Source: Lactobacillales bacterium
GTDB lineage: Bacteria > Bacillota > Bacilli > Lactobacillales > Vagococcaceae
NCBI GenBank assembly: GCA_015655485.1
Contig: JAATEZ010000486.1
Location: 1-14,106, forward strand
DNA: 14,106 bases
Reading direction: 5' to 3'
Shown: positions 1-7,443 of the stretch, in pieces
How the letters are laid out: each line of letters opens with the position of its first letter
Numbering within the stretch: the first letter of the stretch is position 1
The notes under the pieces: generated by a model
What the model saw: only the letters and a program-made list of their open reading frames with translations
The model's database searches: none
Told to the model about the DNA's origin: nothing
Program-made: the position numbers and the translations under genes

Positions 1-623
1 AGCCGGCCTTTTTCCAGAACGTAGACATAATCAGCGTAGTCGGCCTCTTCTAAATAATGAGTCGTCAGAAACATAGCTAAATTATTTGCTGATTTTAAAG
101 TGTTTAAAATATCCCAGACTTCTTTTCTAGCCTGAATATCCAGGCCGGTCGTTGGTTCATCCAGAAATAATATTTTGGGAGAATGAATCAAAGCTCTGGC
201 AATATCCACTTTTCTCCGCATCCCTCCAGATAAATCGCCATATTTTTTTTGTGCAAAATCTTTGATATGAGTCAATACCATTAAGGCATCAATTTTTTCA
301 GCAGAGATATCCTGTTAAAGTGCGGCGCGGATTTTCAAGTTTTGGATCACAGTCAGTTCATTATCCAGAATACTTTCCTGAAAAACAACTCCGATGGCTT
401 TCTTTTTCATATACGGTCTGGCACCGCCCATTCCTTCAAATTTGATTTTCCCGGAAGTCGGCAGAATTGTGTTTGTCAGCATTTTGATGGTTGTCGATTT
501 TCCTGCTCCATTTGTGCCTAAATAAGCAGTCAATTCCCCGGACCTGATTTTGATATTCAGAGAATCAACGGCTAAGGCATTTTTATATTTTTTCGTGAGA
601 TTTTTTGTTTCGATCAACAGCAT
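1..623 (-). pseudogene. ABC transporter ATP-binding protein, interrupted by an in-frame stop and cut by the window edge
   Basis: This gene encodes the nucleotide-binding subunit of an ABC exporter, probably of the drug or antibiotic efflux (DrrA/CcmA-like) class. Residues 1-102 hold the Walker A motif GTNGAGKST (36-44; the family usually has GPNGAGKST) and the Q-loop glutamine 82. Codon 103 is TAA (plus-strand 315-317). The same frame continues without shift to base 3 and contains the signature LSGGM, Walker B followed by the D-loop (ILFLDEPTTGLD) and the switch histidine in TTHYLEEAD. The break is therefore a single nonsense codon, not a frameshift; a tyrosine codon (TAT/TAC) is the simplest ancestor. 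The start at 623 has an AGGAGG 7 bases upstream (plus 631-636 as cctcct). A permease gene would be expected to the left, outside the window. It may be a real pseudogene, a polymorphism or a sequence error. Confidence 0.85.
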
Positions 624-644
624 AGCGATTCCTCCTTTTGTTTA

Positions 645-650
645 ATCATA
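645..650 (-). promoter_or_regulatory. possible -10 element for the ABC ATPase gene
   Basis: On the minus strand TATGAT lies about 20 bases upstream of the ribosome binding site of the ABC ATPase gene. No good -35 hexamer is found at 16-18 bases, so this is only a candidate. Confidence 0.25.
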
Positions 651-684
651 AATAATCAACTATTAAAAGAGAAGGCAAATGCGT

Positions 685-882
685 TCACTGGTCAATTCCA
701 GGCGGCAGCTGGTAATGAATGCGTTTTATAAAAGGATTTGAATGGCGGATATCGAAAAAAATAGTAGGATCTTTTTTTGATAAGTCGAACGATTTAACGT
801 TTTTGGTCTGCTGCGCTGAAGCAACTGAAAGCAAGGGTCGATCACAAAATCCTGCATCTAATAAAACCCGCCGCTTCTTTTA
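685..882 (-). other. divergent intergenic region with an unassigned start-less open frame
   Basis: Bases 624-939 separate two divergent genes. On the minus strand one frame is open for 63 sense codons, from an upstream TAA (880-882) to a TGA (685-687), but it has no ATG, no ribosome binding site and no product I recognise. Its predicted end reads QLPPGIDQ. It could be a decayed 3' gene end lying just upstream of the ABC ATPase gene, or simply a chance open frame. The opposite-strand frame starting at 719 has no ribosome binding site either. Confidence 0.15.
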
Positions 883-907
883 CGGATCTGAAATTTTATG
901 CTACAAT
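879..907 (+). promoter_or_regulatory. promoter of the tsaB-rimI-rimI-tsaD operon
   Basis: TTTACG (879-884), a 17-base spacer and TACAAT (902-907), with TGC directly before the -10 giving an extended -10 element. Transcription would begin near 914, leaving a leader of about 25 bases before tsaB. Confidence 0.65.
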
Positions 908-939
908 AGTTCAGGAAAAGAAAGAGGGAGCAGATGTTC

Positions 940-1662
940 ATGAATCTTTTAGCTATTGACACTTCTAATCAAGTTATGACGGTCACTGCTTGTCAGGATG
1001 AAAAAGCCTTAGGTCAAATCCAATTGAATTTTTCTAAAAATCATAGTACGACTCTTATGCCGGCCATTAGTTCATTGATGGAAACTATTCACTTGAAACC
1101 TCATGATTTAACCAGGATCGTTGTTGCCAAAGGCCCGGGTTCCTATACCGGCTTAAGAATCGGCGTGACGACGGCTAAAACTTTGGCCTGGACACTGAAA
1201 TCCGAATTAGTAGGGGTATCCAGCTTAGCGGTGGTGGCAGCGCAATGTAAATTTTTTGACGGTTTGATCATCCCGATATTTGATGCGCGCAGGAAAAATG
1301 TCTATTCTGGAGCCTATAAATGGAAAAAAGGCCGTTTTTTGCAAGTGATCAAGGATCAGCACATAGCGATCAAACAGTGGCTGACTTTGCTGCAGCAAAT
1401 GGCAGAACCAGTGTTGTTTGTGGGAGAAGACGCCTCATTATTTTTAGAAGAAATAACCGAGTTTTTTTCAGAAGCAGCTGTTTGTAAAGAGAGGACGATA
1501 AATATTCCAAATGGACTCAGTCTGGCTCAATTAGGCATGGAGCAGCAGCCTGTTGAGGACATACATGGATTCCTGCCTGCTTATTTAAAATTAGTGGAAG
1601 CAGAAGAAAAATGGCTGGAAACTCATAATGATGAGGGAAAAAATTATGTGGAAAGAATCTAG
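940..1662 (+). CDS. tsaB: tRNA threonylcarbamoyladenosine biosynthesis protein TsaB
   Basis: TsaB is the inactive ASKHA-fold partner that dimerises with TsaD; with TsaE they transfer threonylcarbamoyl to A37 of ANN-decoding tRNAs (t6A) in the cytoplasm. The opening MNLLAIDTSNQ and the motif KGPGSYTGLRIGV near residues 65-78 are typical of the family, and 240 residues is a normal length. An ATG at 934 is also in frame, but AGGGAG (925-930) ends only 3 bases before it and 9 bases before the ATG at 940, so 940 is preferred. It is the first gene of a tight operon: its end overlaps the next gene by 17 bases, and the TsaD gene lies at the operon's end, which supports the assignment. Confidence 0.93.
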   Translation: MNLLAIDTSNQVMTVTACQDEKALGQIQLNFSKNHSTTLMPAISSLMETIHLKPHDLTRIVVAKGPGSYTGLRIGVTTAKTLAWTLKSELVGVSSLAVVAAQCKFFDGLIIPIFDARRKNVYSGAYKWKKGRFLQVIKDQHIAIKQWLTLLQQMAEPVLFVGEDASLFLEEITEFFSEAAVCKERTINIPNGLSLAQLGMEQQPVEDIHGFLPAYLKLVEAEEKWLETHNDEGKNYVERI

Positions 1663-2206
1663 TTTGCTGCGCTGGTTTTTGCGGATTTTATCCAAGAAAA
1701 AGAATGTTTTATTTTTACCTAAACAAATCAAAATCAAAAAAGAACTGCTTACGATGCGAACGGTAAAATATCGGGATATAAAGGATCTTTTGTCTGTCGA
1801 AAGAGAAGTATACGCAGTGGATATTCCTTGGAATCGCACGGCTTTTTTTATGGAACTAAGCAGCGATGTGCCTCATCTTTATTTGCTGGTAGAAAGTACG
1901 CAAGAGGTCATTGGCTTTATCGGCTGCCGTTTTGAAAGCGGAGATGCTCATATCACCAATTTTGCTGTCCGTCCGCGTTATCAGGGAGCTGGGATAGGAA
2001 CGCTGTTCATTGCTGAAATAAAAACAATGGCGAAACAATTAAAGTGTCATCAATTATCCCTGGAAGTCCGCCTGAGCAATAAGGATGCTCAGCGGCTGTA
2101 TCGGCAGCTGGGTTTTGTTTCAAAATCAATCAAGCAAGATTATTATTTTCAAGATAAAGAAGACGCATTAGATATGGTCTTTCTGATTGGCAGGAAAGAG
2201 GAATGA
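1646..2206 (+). CDS. rimI: GNAT acetyltransferase, RimI-like (ribosomal protein S18 alanine N-acetyltransferase)
   Basis: This is a GNAT-fold enzyme that would move an acetyl group from acetyl-CoA to a protein N-terminus; RimI in E. coli acts on S18. The acetyl-CoA pyrophosphate-binding motif is seen as FAVRPRYQGAGIGTLF, followed by the family's SLEVRLSNKDAQRLYRQLGF. About 40 basic residues precede the domain. ATGs at 1628 and 1631 are in frame or nearby, but GAGGG (1634-1638) lies 7 bases before the ATG at 1646, so that start (186 residues) is chosen. The gene overlaps tsaB by 17 bases and the next gene by 4, so the three are probably translationally coupled. Being next to t6A genes is a common bacterial arrangement. 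Substrate specificity cannot be read from the sequence. Confidence 0.85.
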   Translation: MWKESSLLRWFLRILSKKKNVLFLPKQIKIKKELLTMRTVKYRDIKDLLSVEREVYAVDIPWNRTAFFMELSSDVPHLYLLVESTQEVIGFIGCRFESGDAHITNFAVRPRYQGAGIGTLFIAEIKTMAKQLKCHQLSLEVRLSNKDAQRLYRQLGFVSKSIKQDYYFQDKEDALDMVFLIGRKEE

Positions 2207-2655
2207 TTTTTGGGAAAGAAGCTTTTGAAGCCCGTTTTTTAAGTAAAAAGCTATGGCGGCTGAGCCAAAGAGCTTTCGGCAGCAGAAGTTCTTGGAGTGA
2301 GGAACAGTTTTTTGAAGACCTTTTACTAGAAACCAGCTGCTATTTTCTTGAATTTAAACAAAAGGAGCTGATTGGATTTTTGCAGCTGCAAATTGTTTTA
2401 GATTCGGCCGATGTCTTGAATTTAGCAGTAGCTCCGGACTATCAAAGAACTGGCTCTGCCTTTAGTCTGATGAAAGAAGCTTTGGAAGAATTAAAAGAAA
2501 GAAAAGTAAAGGAACTGTTTTTGGAAGTACGTGATTCCAATCTTCCGGCTATTCATTTGTATCAGAAAATAGGGTTTGATTTGCTGGACCTGCGTAAAAA
2601 TTATTATGATCATCCACGGGAAAATGCACTTTTAATGAAACTTGAAATAAATTGA
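2203..2655 (+). CDS. second GNAT acetyltransferase, RimI-like
   Basis: This 150-residue GNAT protein follows the first RimI-like gene with an ATGA overlap (2203-2206) and has AAAGAGG just upstream. The acetyl-CoA loop is the degenerate LAVAPDYQRTGSAFSLM (Q-R-T-G-S-A), still fitting Q/R-x-x-G-x-G/A. The later part (LFLEVRDSNLPAIHLYQKIGF, split here only by function) matches the RimI C-terminal half. The N-terminus is quite different from the first copy, so the pair is an old duplication or two separate families. Its position between rimI and tsaD suggests a protein N-acetylation role, but the target is unknown. Confidence 0.8.
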   Translation: MIFGKEAFEARFLSKKLWRLSQRAFGSRSSWSEEQFFEDLLLETSCYFLEFKQKELIGFLQLQIVLDSADVLNLAVAPDYQRTGSAFSLMKEALEELKERKVKELFLEVRDSNLPAIHLYQKIGFDLLDLRKNYYDHPRENALLMKLEIN

Positions 2656-2666
2656 GGGGTGAAAAA

Positions 2667-3704
2667 ATGTCTTATCCTATTAAAGAACGCGCACTTATTT
2701 TAGCGGTTGAAAGCAGTTGTGATGAGACGAGTGTTGCCGTAGTTGAAAATGGCCGAAAAATACTATCCAATGTTGTCGCTTCACAGATTTTGAGCCATAA
2801 AAGATTTGGCGGAGTAGTACCCGAAGTCGCCAGCCGCCACCATGTGGAACAGATCACGATCTGCATGGAAACAGCACTTATTGAATCCGGGGTATCCCCA
2901 AAGGACTTAAGCGCCGTTGCGGTGACTTATGGGCCGGGCTTAGTCGGAGCACTCTTGATTGGTATCAGCGCGGCGAAGGCTTTTGCCTGGGCTAATGATC
3001 TGCCTTTGATCCCGGTCGATCATATGGCCGGTCATATTTATGCGGCCAATTTTGTTACTCCATTAAAGTTTCCTTCTATGGCGCTATTAGTCAGTGGCGG
3101 GCACACAGAGCTGGTTTATATAGAAACAGAAGGTTCTTATAAGATTATTGGTCAAACCAGGGATGATGCAGCCGGGGAGGCTTATGATAAGGTAGGCCGC
3201 GTTTTGGGCCTTAGTTACCCAAGCGGGAAACAACTGGATGAGATGGCTTATTTGGGGCAGGACACTTTCCATTTTCCCAGAGCTATGATCAAAGAAGCGA
3301 ACTTTGATTTCAGCTTCAGCGGGTTAAAAAGTTCATTTATCAATATGGTCCACAATTCGGAACAGCGCGGGGAAAAATTAAATCCCAATGATTTAGCTGC
3401 AAGTTTTCAACAGAGTGTGATAGAAGTATTAACAGTTAAAACGCTGCATGCTTGTCAAAAATATCCGGTGAAGCAATTGATCATTGCCGGTGGCGTCGCT
3501 GCAAATCAGGGCCTGAGAGCAAAGATGAAGCATGATTTTTCTGAAAAATTGCCGGAAACAGAGCTTATTTTTCCGCCAATAAATCTTTGCGGAGATAATG
3601 GGGCAATGATTGGTGCGGCCGCATTTGTTGAGGCAAGGAAGGGTCACTTTGCAGGAGGGGATCTGAATGCGGAACCGGGATCAAGTTTTTCAGAAGAATT
3701 TTGA
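2667..3704 (+). CDS. tsaD: tRNA N6-adenosine threonylcarbamoyltransferase TsaD
   Basis: TsaD is the catalytic subunit of t6A synthesis, using threonylcarbamoyl-AMP made by the TsaC/YwlC type enzyme. It shows the ASKHA start ILAVESSCDETSVAVV, the metal-ligand pair in VDHMAGH (His119 and His123), the phosphate-binding LLVSGGHTELV, and the C-terminal NLCGDNGAMIG carrying the metal-binding aspartate. The length of 345 residues is normal. A TTG at 2652 extends the frame, but AGGGG (2655-2659) is spaced correctly for the ATG at 2667, which gives the family's usual N-terminus. It starts 11 bases after the second acetyltransferase gene and closes the operon. I see no clear terminator after it. Confidence 0.95.
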   Translation: MSYPIKERALILAVESSCDETSVAVVENGRKILSNVVASQILSHKRFGGVVPEVASRHHVEQITICMETALIESGVSPKDLSAVAVTYGPGLVGALLIGISAAKAFAWANDLPLIPVDHMAGHIYAANFVTPLKFPSMALLVSGGHTELVYIETEGSYKIIGQTRDDAAGEAYDKVGRVLGLSYPSGKQLDEMAYLGQDTFHFPRAMIKEANFDFSFSGLKSSFINMVHNSEQRGEKLNPNDLAASFQQSVIEVLTVKTLHACQKYPVKQLIIAGGVAANQGLRAKMKHDFSEKLPETELIFPPINLCGDNGAMIGAAAFVEARKGHFAGGDLNAEPGSSFSEEF

Positions 3705-3757
3705 TGCTTGTCTATGAATGAATCAATGACAGATCCAAACAAATTGGGAGAATTTCC

Positions 3758-3786
3758 TTGAAATCAACTCTTACTTATTGTATACT
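3758..3786 (+). promoter_or_regulatory. promoter of rpsB
   Basis: TTGAAA (3758-3763), a 17-base spacer and TATACT (3781-3786): a near-consensus housekeeping promoter. The start near 3793 gives a leader of about 130 bases before rpsB, long enough for regulation by S2 or by a leader peptide. Confidence 0.8.
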
Positions 3787-3853
3787 AGCAAAGGTACTGC
3801 GAAAGTTGTACTAATCCACATTATTGTTGATTTATAGAGGAGTGCTATTCATT

Positions 3854-3901
3854 ATGATAGTTCTTTATAAAGATGAAACAATAAGAGGGCAAAAAAACTA
3901 A
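3854..3901 (+). other. possible leader peptide upstream of rpsB
   Basis: Within the rpsB leader, GAGGAG (3837-3842) is followed 11 bases later by ATG and a 15-codon frame (MIVLYKDETIRGQKN) ending in TAA 20 bases before the rpsB start and next to the rpsB ribosome binding site. Spacing is plausible for translation, but so short a frame may be chance. Confidence 0.3.
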
Positions 3902-3921
3902 ATGAGAAGAGGAAACAAAAA

Positions 3922-4719
3922 ATGGCAGTAATCTCTATGAAACAATTGCTTGAAGCCGGTGTACATTTTGGTCACCAAACTCGTCGCTGGAACCCTAAGA
4001 TGAAGAAATACATTTTTACAGAAAGAAATGGTATTTATATCATCGATTTGCAAAAAACAGTCAAATTAGCGGATGAAGCTTACAATTATATGAAAAATGT
4101 TGCTGAAGACGGCGGAGTAGCTTTGTTTGTTGGAACAAAGAAACAAGCTCAAGAAGCAATCAGAGACGAAGCGATCCGTTGCGGTCAATATTATGTGAAT
4201 CATCGTTGGTTAGGCGGAACATTGACTAATTGGGATACGATCCAAAAAAGAATCGCTCGTTTAAAAAATATCGCAAAAATGGAAGAAGATGGAACTTTTG
4301 CTGTTCTTCCTAAAAAAGAAGTTGTCGGACTAAATAAGGAACGTGAACGTCTTGAAAAGTTTTTAGGCGGGATCGCTGATATGCCTAGAATTCCTGATGT
4401 GATTTTTATTGTGGATCCTCGTAAGGAACGTATTGCCGTTCAGGAAGCAAGAAAATTGAATATCCCTATCGTTGCGATGGTTGATACCAATTGTGATCCT
4501 GATGAGATCGATGTAGTGATCCCTTCAAATGATGATGCGATTCGTGCTGTTAAGCTGATTACCGGTAAAATGGCAGATGCATTTATTGAAGGTCATCAGG
4601 GAGAAGACGAAATCGTTGAAGAAGTTTTTGTTGAAGCGGCTGTTGAAGAATCAAATGAAGCAGCTTCCATTGAAGAAATCGTTGAAGTTGTTGAGGGCAA
4701 TAACGAATCAGCAGAATAA
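3922..4719 (+). CDS. rpsB: 30S ribosomal protein S2
   Basis: S2 is a late-joining protein of the small ribosomal subunit, between head and body. The N-terminus (MAVISMKQLLEAGVHFGHQT) and the internal segments QKTVKLADEAYNYM, HRWLGGTLTNWDTI and VDPRKERIAVQEARKLNIP are hallmark S2 sequences. The protein is 265 residues with a Glu-rich C-terminal tail from about residue 228, as in many Firmicutes. AGAGGA (3908-3913) supports the start. It has its own strong promoter, a leader of about 130 bases, and a hairpin after the stop that may limit read-through into tsf. Confidence 0.98.
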   Translation: MAVISMKQLLEAGVHFGHQTRRWNPKMKKYIFTERNGIYIIDLQKTVKLADEAYNYMKNVAEDGGVALFVGTKKQAQEAIRDEAIRCGQYYVNHRWLGGTLTNWDTIQKRIARLKNIAKMEEDGTFAVLPKKEVVGLNKERERLEKFLGGIADMPRIPDVIFIVDPRKERIAVQEARKLNIPIVAMVDTNCDPDEIDVVIPSNDDAIRAVKLITGKMADAFIEGHQGEDEIVEEVFVEAAVEESNEAASIEEIVEVVEGNNESAE

Positions 4720-4732
4720 TTAAAAATAGGAT

Positions 4733-4795
4733 GTCTCAAAGGCTATTGTAAGAAGGCGAAAAGAAGTAGCCCCGGATCCCCTTTGAGACTTTTTT
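4733..4795 (+). terminator. attenuator or terminator between rpsB and tsf
   Basis: A perfect 10-bp stem (4733-4742 with 4780-4789, GTCTCAAAGG/CCTTTGAGAC) is followed at once by six T. The 37-base loop can extend the stem with CTAT/GTAG. No separate tsf promoter is evident, so partial termination that adjusts the S2 to EF-Ts ratio is a reasonable inference. Confidence 0.85.
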
Positions 4796-4824
4796 CGAAT
4801 AAAAATTAGGAGGATCATTAAAAA

Positions 4825-5706
4825 ATGGCTAATATTACAGCAGCTATGGTAAAAGAATTACGCGATTTGACCGGTGTCGGCATGATGGATGCAAAAAAGG
4901 CGTTAGTAGAAGTAGAAGGAAAAATGGAAGAAGCAATTGACCTTCTAAGAGAAAAGGGAATGGCCAAGGCTGCTAAAAAGAACGATCGGATCGCAGCTGA
5001 AGGTCTTTCTGCCGTGTACGTTGAAGGAAATACAGCAGCAATCGTTGAAATAAATTCTGAAACAGATTTTGTTGCTAAAAACGAAATGTTTCAAAACCTG
5101 GTTAAGCATGTGGCTAAGGAAGTCGCAGACCATCAACCAGCTGATCTGGCGGCTGCACTTGAGATCAAGACAGAAAAAGGAACGATCGGTTCTGAAATTT
5201 TAGAAGCGACCACTGTTATCGGTGAAAAAATAAGCTTCCGTCGTTTCGCGGTCCTTGCGAAAGACGATCAATCGGCTTTTGGCGCTTATTTGCATATGGG
5301 CGGCCGGATCGGTGTTTTAACGGTTTTAGAGGGGACAACAGACGAAGAAACAGCTAAGGATGTTGCCATGCACGTAGCTGCGATCAATCCTCGTTATATC
5401 ACAAAGGAAGAAGTTCCGGCTTCAGAATTAGAACATGAAAAGGCCGTTCTTACAGAACAAGCTTTAAACGAAGGCAAGCCGGCCAATATCGTTGATAAAA
5501 TGGTTCAGGGCCGGATGCACAAATTTTTAGCTGAAATTTGCTTAGTGGATCAGCCCTTTGTAAAGGATCCGGATCTGACTGTTGAAAAATATTTAGCTGC
5601 TAAAAACGCAACTGTAAAATCTTTTGTTCGTTTTGAAGTGGGCGAAGGTATTGAAAAACGTGAAGATAATTTTGTGGATGAAGTGATGAGTCAAGTAAAT
5701 AAGTAA
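4825..5706 (+). CDS. tsf: translation elongation factor Ts
   Basis: EF-Ts is the guanine nucleotide exchange factor that releases GDP from EF-Tu. The N-terminal UBA-like domain (residues 1-55, with ELRDLTGVGMMDAKKAL) and the core motif SETDFVAKNEMF that contacts EF-Tu are both clear, and 293 residues is the usual Firmicute length. AGGAGG (4808-4813) lies 11 bases before the ATG. It sits downstream of rpsB in the near-universal rpsB-tsf pair and ends before a strong terminator. Confidence 0.98.
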   Translation: MANITAAMVKELRDLTGVGMMDAKKALVEVEGKMEEAIDLLREKGMAKAAKKNDRIAAEGLSAVYVEGNTAAIVEINSETDFVAKNEMFQNLVKHVAKEVADHQPADLAAALEIKTEKGTIGSEILEATTVIGEKISFRRFAVLAKDDQSAFGAYLHMGGRIGVLTVLEGTTDEETAKDVAMHVAAINPRYITKEEVPASELEHEKAVLTEQALNEGKPANIVDKMVQGRMHKFLAEICLVDQPFVKDPDLTVEKYLAAKNATVKSFVRFEVGEGIEKREDNFVDEVMSQVNK

Positions 5707-5726
5707 ATGGATCATTGAGAATAGTT

Positions 5727-5767
5727 GGGGACGCACGGATCAAAGTCAATGTGCGCTCCCTTTTTTT
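5727..5767 (+). terminator. intrinsic terminator of rpsB-tsf
   Basis: GGGGACGCAC (5727-5736) pairs with GTGCGCTCCC (5751-5760) with one bulged base and is followed by seven T (5761-5767). Confidence 0.88.
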
Positions 5768-5809
5768 AGGCAAAAGGGCATAAAAATAATGTAGAATGCA
5801 TGAATAGTG

Positions 5810-5818
5810 TGCTAAAAT
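5810..5818 (+). promoter_or_regulatory. extended -10 promoter of pyrH-frr
   Basis: TGC followed by TAAAAT (5813-5818) lies just after the tsf terminator and about 34 bases before pyrH. The -35 region is weak (TGTAGA at 17 bases), as is usual when a TGn extension is present. Confidence 0.55.
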
Positions 5819-5851
5819 ATAGCTAGAAGAAAATTTGGAGGGACTAAATTT

Positions 5852-6574
5852 ATGTTAAAACCTAAATACCAAAGGATCATATTAAAAGTAAGCGGAGAAG
5901 CTTTAGCAGGAAATGAAGGCTTTGGAATAAAACCTCCAGTTATTGAAAAAATTGGTAAAGAGATAAAAGAAGTTCATGAACTAGGGATCGAGATAGCTAT
6001 TGTAGTAGGCGGCGGCAATATTTGGCGCGGCAATGTGGGAGAACAGATGGGAATGGAGCGCGCCCAAGCAGATTACATGGGCATGTTAGCCACCATCATG
6101 AATGCTTTGGCCCTTCAGGATACACTGGAAAACCTGGATGTTCCTACGCGTGTTCAGACTTCAATCGAAATGCGCCAAATCGCTGAGCCTTATATTCGGC
6201 GGCGCGCTATTCGTCATATGGAAAAAGGCCGTGTTGTCATTTTTGCCGGCGGGACGGGCAACCCGTATTTTTCTACAGATACTACAGCCGCTCTGCGGGC
6301 AGCAGAGATCGGAGCGGATGTCATTTTGATGGCCAAAAATAACGTCGATGGAATTTATTCAGCCGACCCTAAAATAGATGCGAATGCGGAGAAGTTTTTC
6401 GAATTAACGCATTTAGAAGTAATATCCAAGGGCTTGCAAGTCATGGATTCAACAGCAAGTTCATTAAGTATGGACAACGATATACCGTTAGTAGTTTTTA
6501 ATTTAAATGAGCCGGGGAATATTAAAAGAGTCTGTCTAGGTGAAAATATTGGAACAACTGTAAGGGGGAAATGA
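5852..6574 (+). CDS. pyrH: uridylate (UMP) kinase
   Basis: PyrH phosphorylates UMP to UDP with ATP; it is a hexameric amino acid kinase-fold enzyme in the cytoplasm, in many bacteria activated by GTP and inhibited by UTP. The N-terminal RIILKVSGEALAG, the glycine loop IVVGGGNIWRG and the nucleotide-binding region FAGGTGNPYFSTDTTAALRA are all intact. The length of 240 residues is normal. GGAGGG (5837-5842) stands 9 bases before the ATG. The stop codon overlaps the region just before the frr start, so the two are co-transcribed and probably coupled. Confidence 0.97.
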   Translation: MLKPKYQRIILKVSGEALAGNEGFGIKPPVIEKIGKEIKEVHELGIEIAIVVGGGNIWRGNVGEQMGMERAQADYMGMLATIMNALALQDTLENLDVPTRVQTSIEMRQIAEPYIRRRAIRHMEKGRVVIFAGGTGNPYFSTDTTAALRAAEIGADVILMAKNNVDGIYSADPKIDANAEKFFELTHLEVISKGLQVMDSTASSLSMDNDIPLVVFNLNEPGNIKRVCLGENIGTTVRGK

Positions 6575-6576
6575 TC

Positions 6577-7134
6577 ATGGGAGAAGATATTTTAAAAGTA
6601 ACGAAAGAAAAAATGCATAAGGCTGAACAGAGCCTGCAACGTGAGCTGGGACAAATTCGTGCTGGAAGGGCCAACGCCAGTTTGCTGGACCGCATTCAAG
6701 TCATCTATTATGGAGCGCCGACACCGCTGAATCAAATGGCATCGATCACTATACCGGAAGCACGAGTGCTCATGATCGCTCCTTTTGATAAGAACATCAT
6801 CAGTGATATTGAAAAAGCTATTTTATCAAGCGATATCGGCATCAGTCCGACGAATGACGGCAATGTGATCCGTTTGGTTATTCCGCAATTGACGGAAGAG
6901 CGAAGAAAAGAACTGGCTAAAGATGTAAAAAAATCGGCTGAAAACGCTAAAGTAGTCGTACGTAATGTCCGCCGCGATACCATGGAAGAACTAAAAAAAT
7001 CTCAAAAAAATAATGAATTGACTGAAGATGATCTGCGTGATATGGAAAAACAAGTTCAAAAAATAACGGATGACAGCATAAAAAACGTCGACAAAATCAC
7101 TGCGGATAAAGAAAAGGAATTATTGGAAGTATAA
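6577..7134 (+). CDS. frr: ribosome recycling factor
   Basis: RRF splits the post-termination 70S ribosome together with EF-G. Two in-frame ATGs exist. AGGGGG (6563-6568) is only 2 bases from the ATG at 6571 but 8 bases from the ATG at 6577, so the latter is chosen, giving 185 residues, the standard length. The three-helix-bundle sequence is well conserved: LQRELGQIRAGRANASLLDRI, VIPQLTEERRKEL and the C-terminal helix with NELTEDDLRDMEKQVQKITD. It follows pyrH directly. In relatives uppS comes soon after; here an accessory insert follows. Confidence 0.97.
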   Translation: MGEDILKVTKEKMHKAEQSLQRELGQIRAGRANASLLDRIQVIYYGAPTPLNQMASITIPEARVLMIAPFDKNIISDIEKAILSSDIGISPTNDGNVIRLVIPQLTEERRKELAKDVKKSAENAKVVVRNVRRDTMEELKKSQKNNELTEDDLRDMEKQVQKITDDSIKNVDKITADKEKELLEV

Positions 7135-7182
7135 ATTAAAGGTGGAATCCAAAAGTGTTCAGCTTCAAGAAAAAAATAAGAA

Positions 7183-7216
7183 TATCCGGAAAAAAATTTT
7201 TCATATTTTCTGGATA
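7183..7216. repeat. inverted repeat hairpin downstream of frr
   Basis: TATCCGGAAAA (7183-7193) pairs with TTTTCTGGATA (7206-7216), 11 bp including one G-T wobble, with a 12-base loop. No T-run follows, so it is not a standard terminator; it might protect the 3' end of the mRNA. Confidence 0.55.
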
Positions 7217-7275
7217 GTTTGAGATTATTTCTAAAGAAACTGTTTTTGGCCCACTGTTTATTCCTATTTAAGACT

Positions 7276-7305
7276 GGCTCATTCATTTAAAACGATGAAT
7301 GAGCC
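7276..7305 (+). terminator. hairpin, probable frr operon terminator
   Basis: A perfect 11-bp stem, GGCTCATTCAT (7276-7286) with ATGAATGAGCC (7295-7305), has an 8-base loop. The following ATTTCCTTTATTT is only moderately T-rich. The space from 7135 to 7443 otherwise holds no gene that I can support. Confidence 0.65.
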
Positions 7306-7338
7306 ATTTCCTTTATTTATATAATAAAAATCAACAGC

Positions 7339-7369
7339 CATGAGAGAAACGATTCTCATGACTTTTTTT
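7339..7369 (+). terminator. second intrinsic terminator downstream of frr
   Basis: CATGAGA (7339-7345) pairs with TCTCATG (7354-7360), plus one G-T pair, and is followed by AC and seven T (7363-7369). Two terminators in a row insulate the frr operon from the convergent recombinase gene. Confidence 0.75.
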
Positions 7370-7443
7370 GTCTTTCACGTAAATCAGAGCTCTCAAAGAA
7401 GATGGAGCTATAGGAGGATCGGATATCCGGTTAGTGATGTGCC

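Noticed and set aside
719..943. Plus-strand 74-codon frame upstream of tsaB
   Set aside because: It has no ribosome binding site, covers the tsaB promoter and overlaps the tsaB start; its translation is low in typical protein character.
3795..3812. GTAC-GTAC pairing in the rpsB leader
   Set aside because: Only four to five base pairs with a wobble; too weak to call a structure.
7421..7430. CGGATATCCG palindrome and a nearby AGGAGG before 7443
   Set aside because: No start codon lies at a usable distance from the AGGAGG and the palindrome is too short and isolated to name a role.
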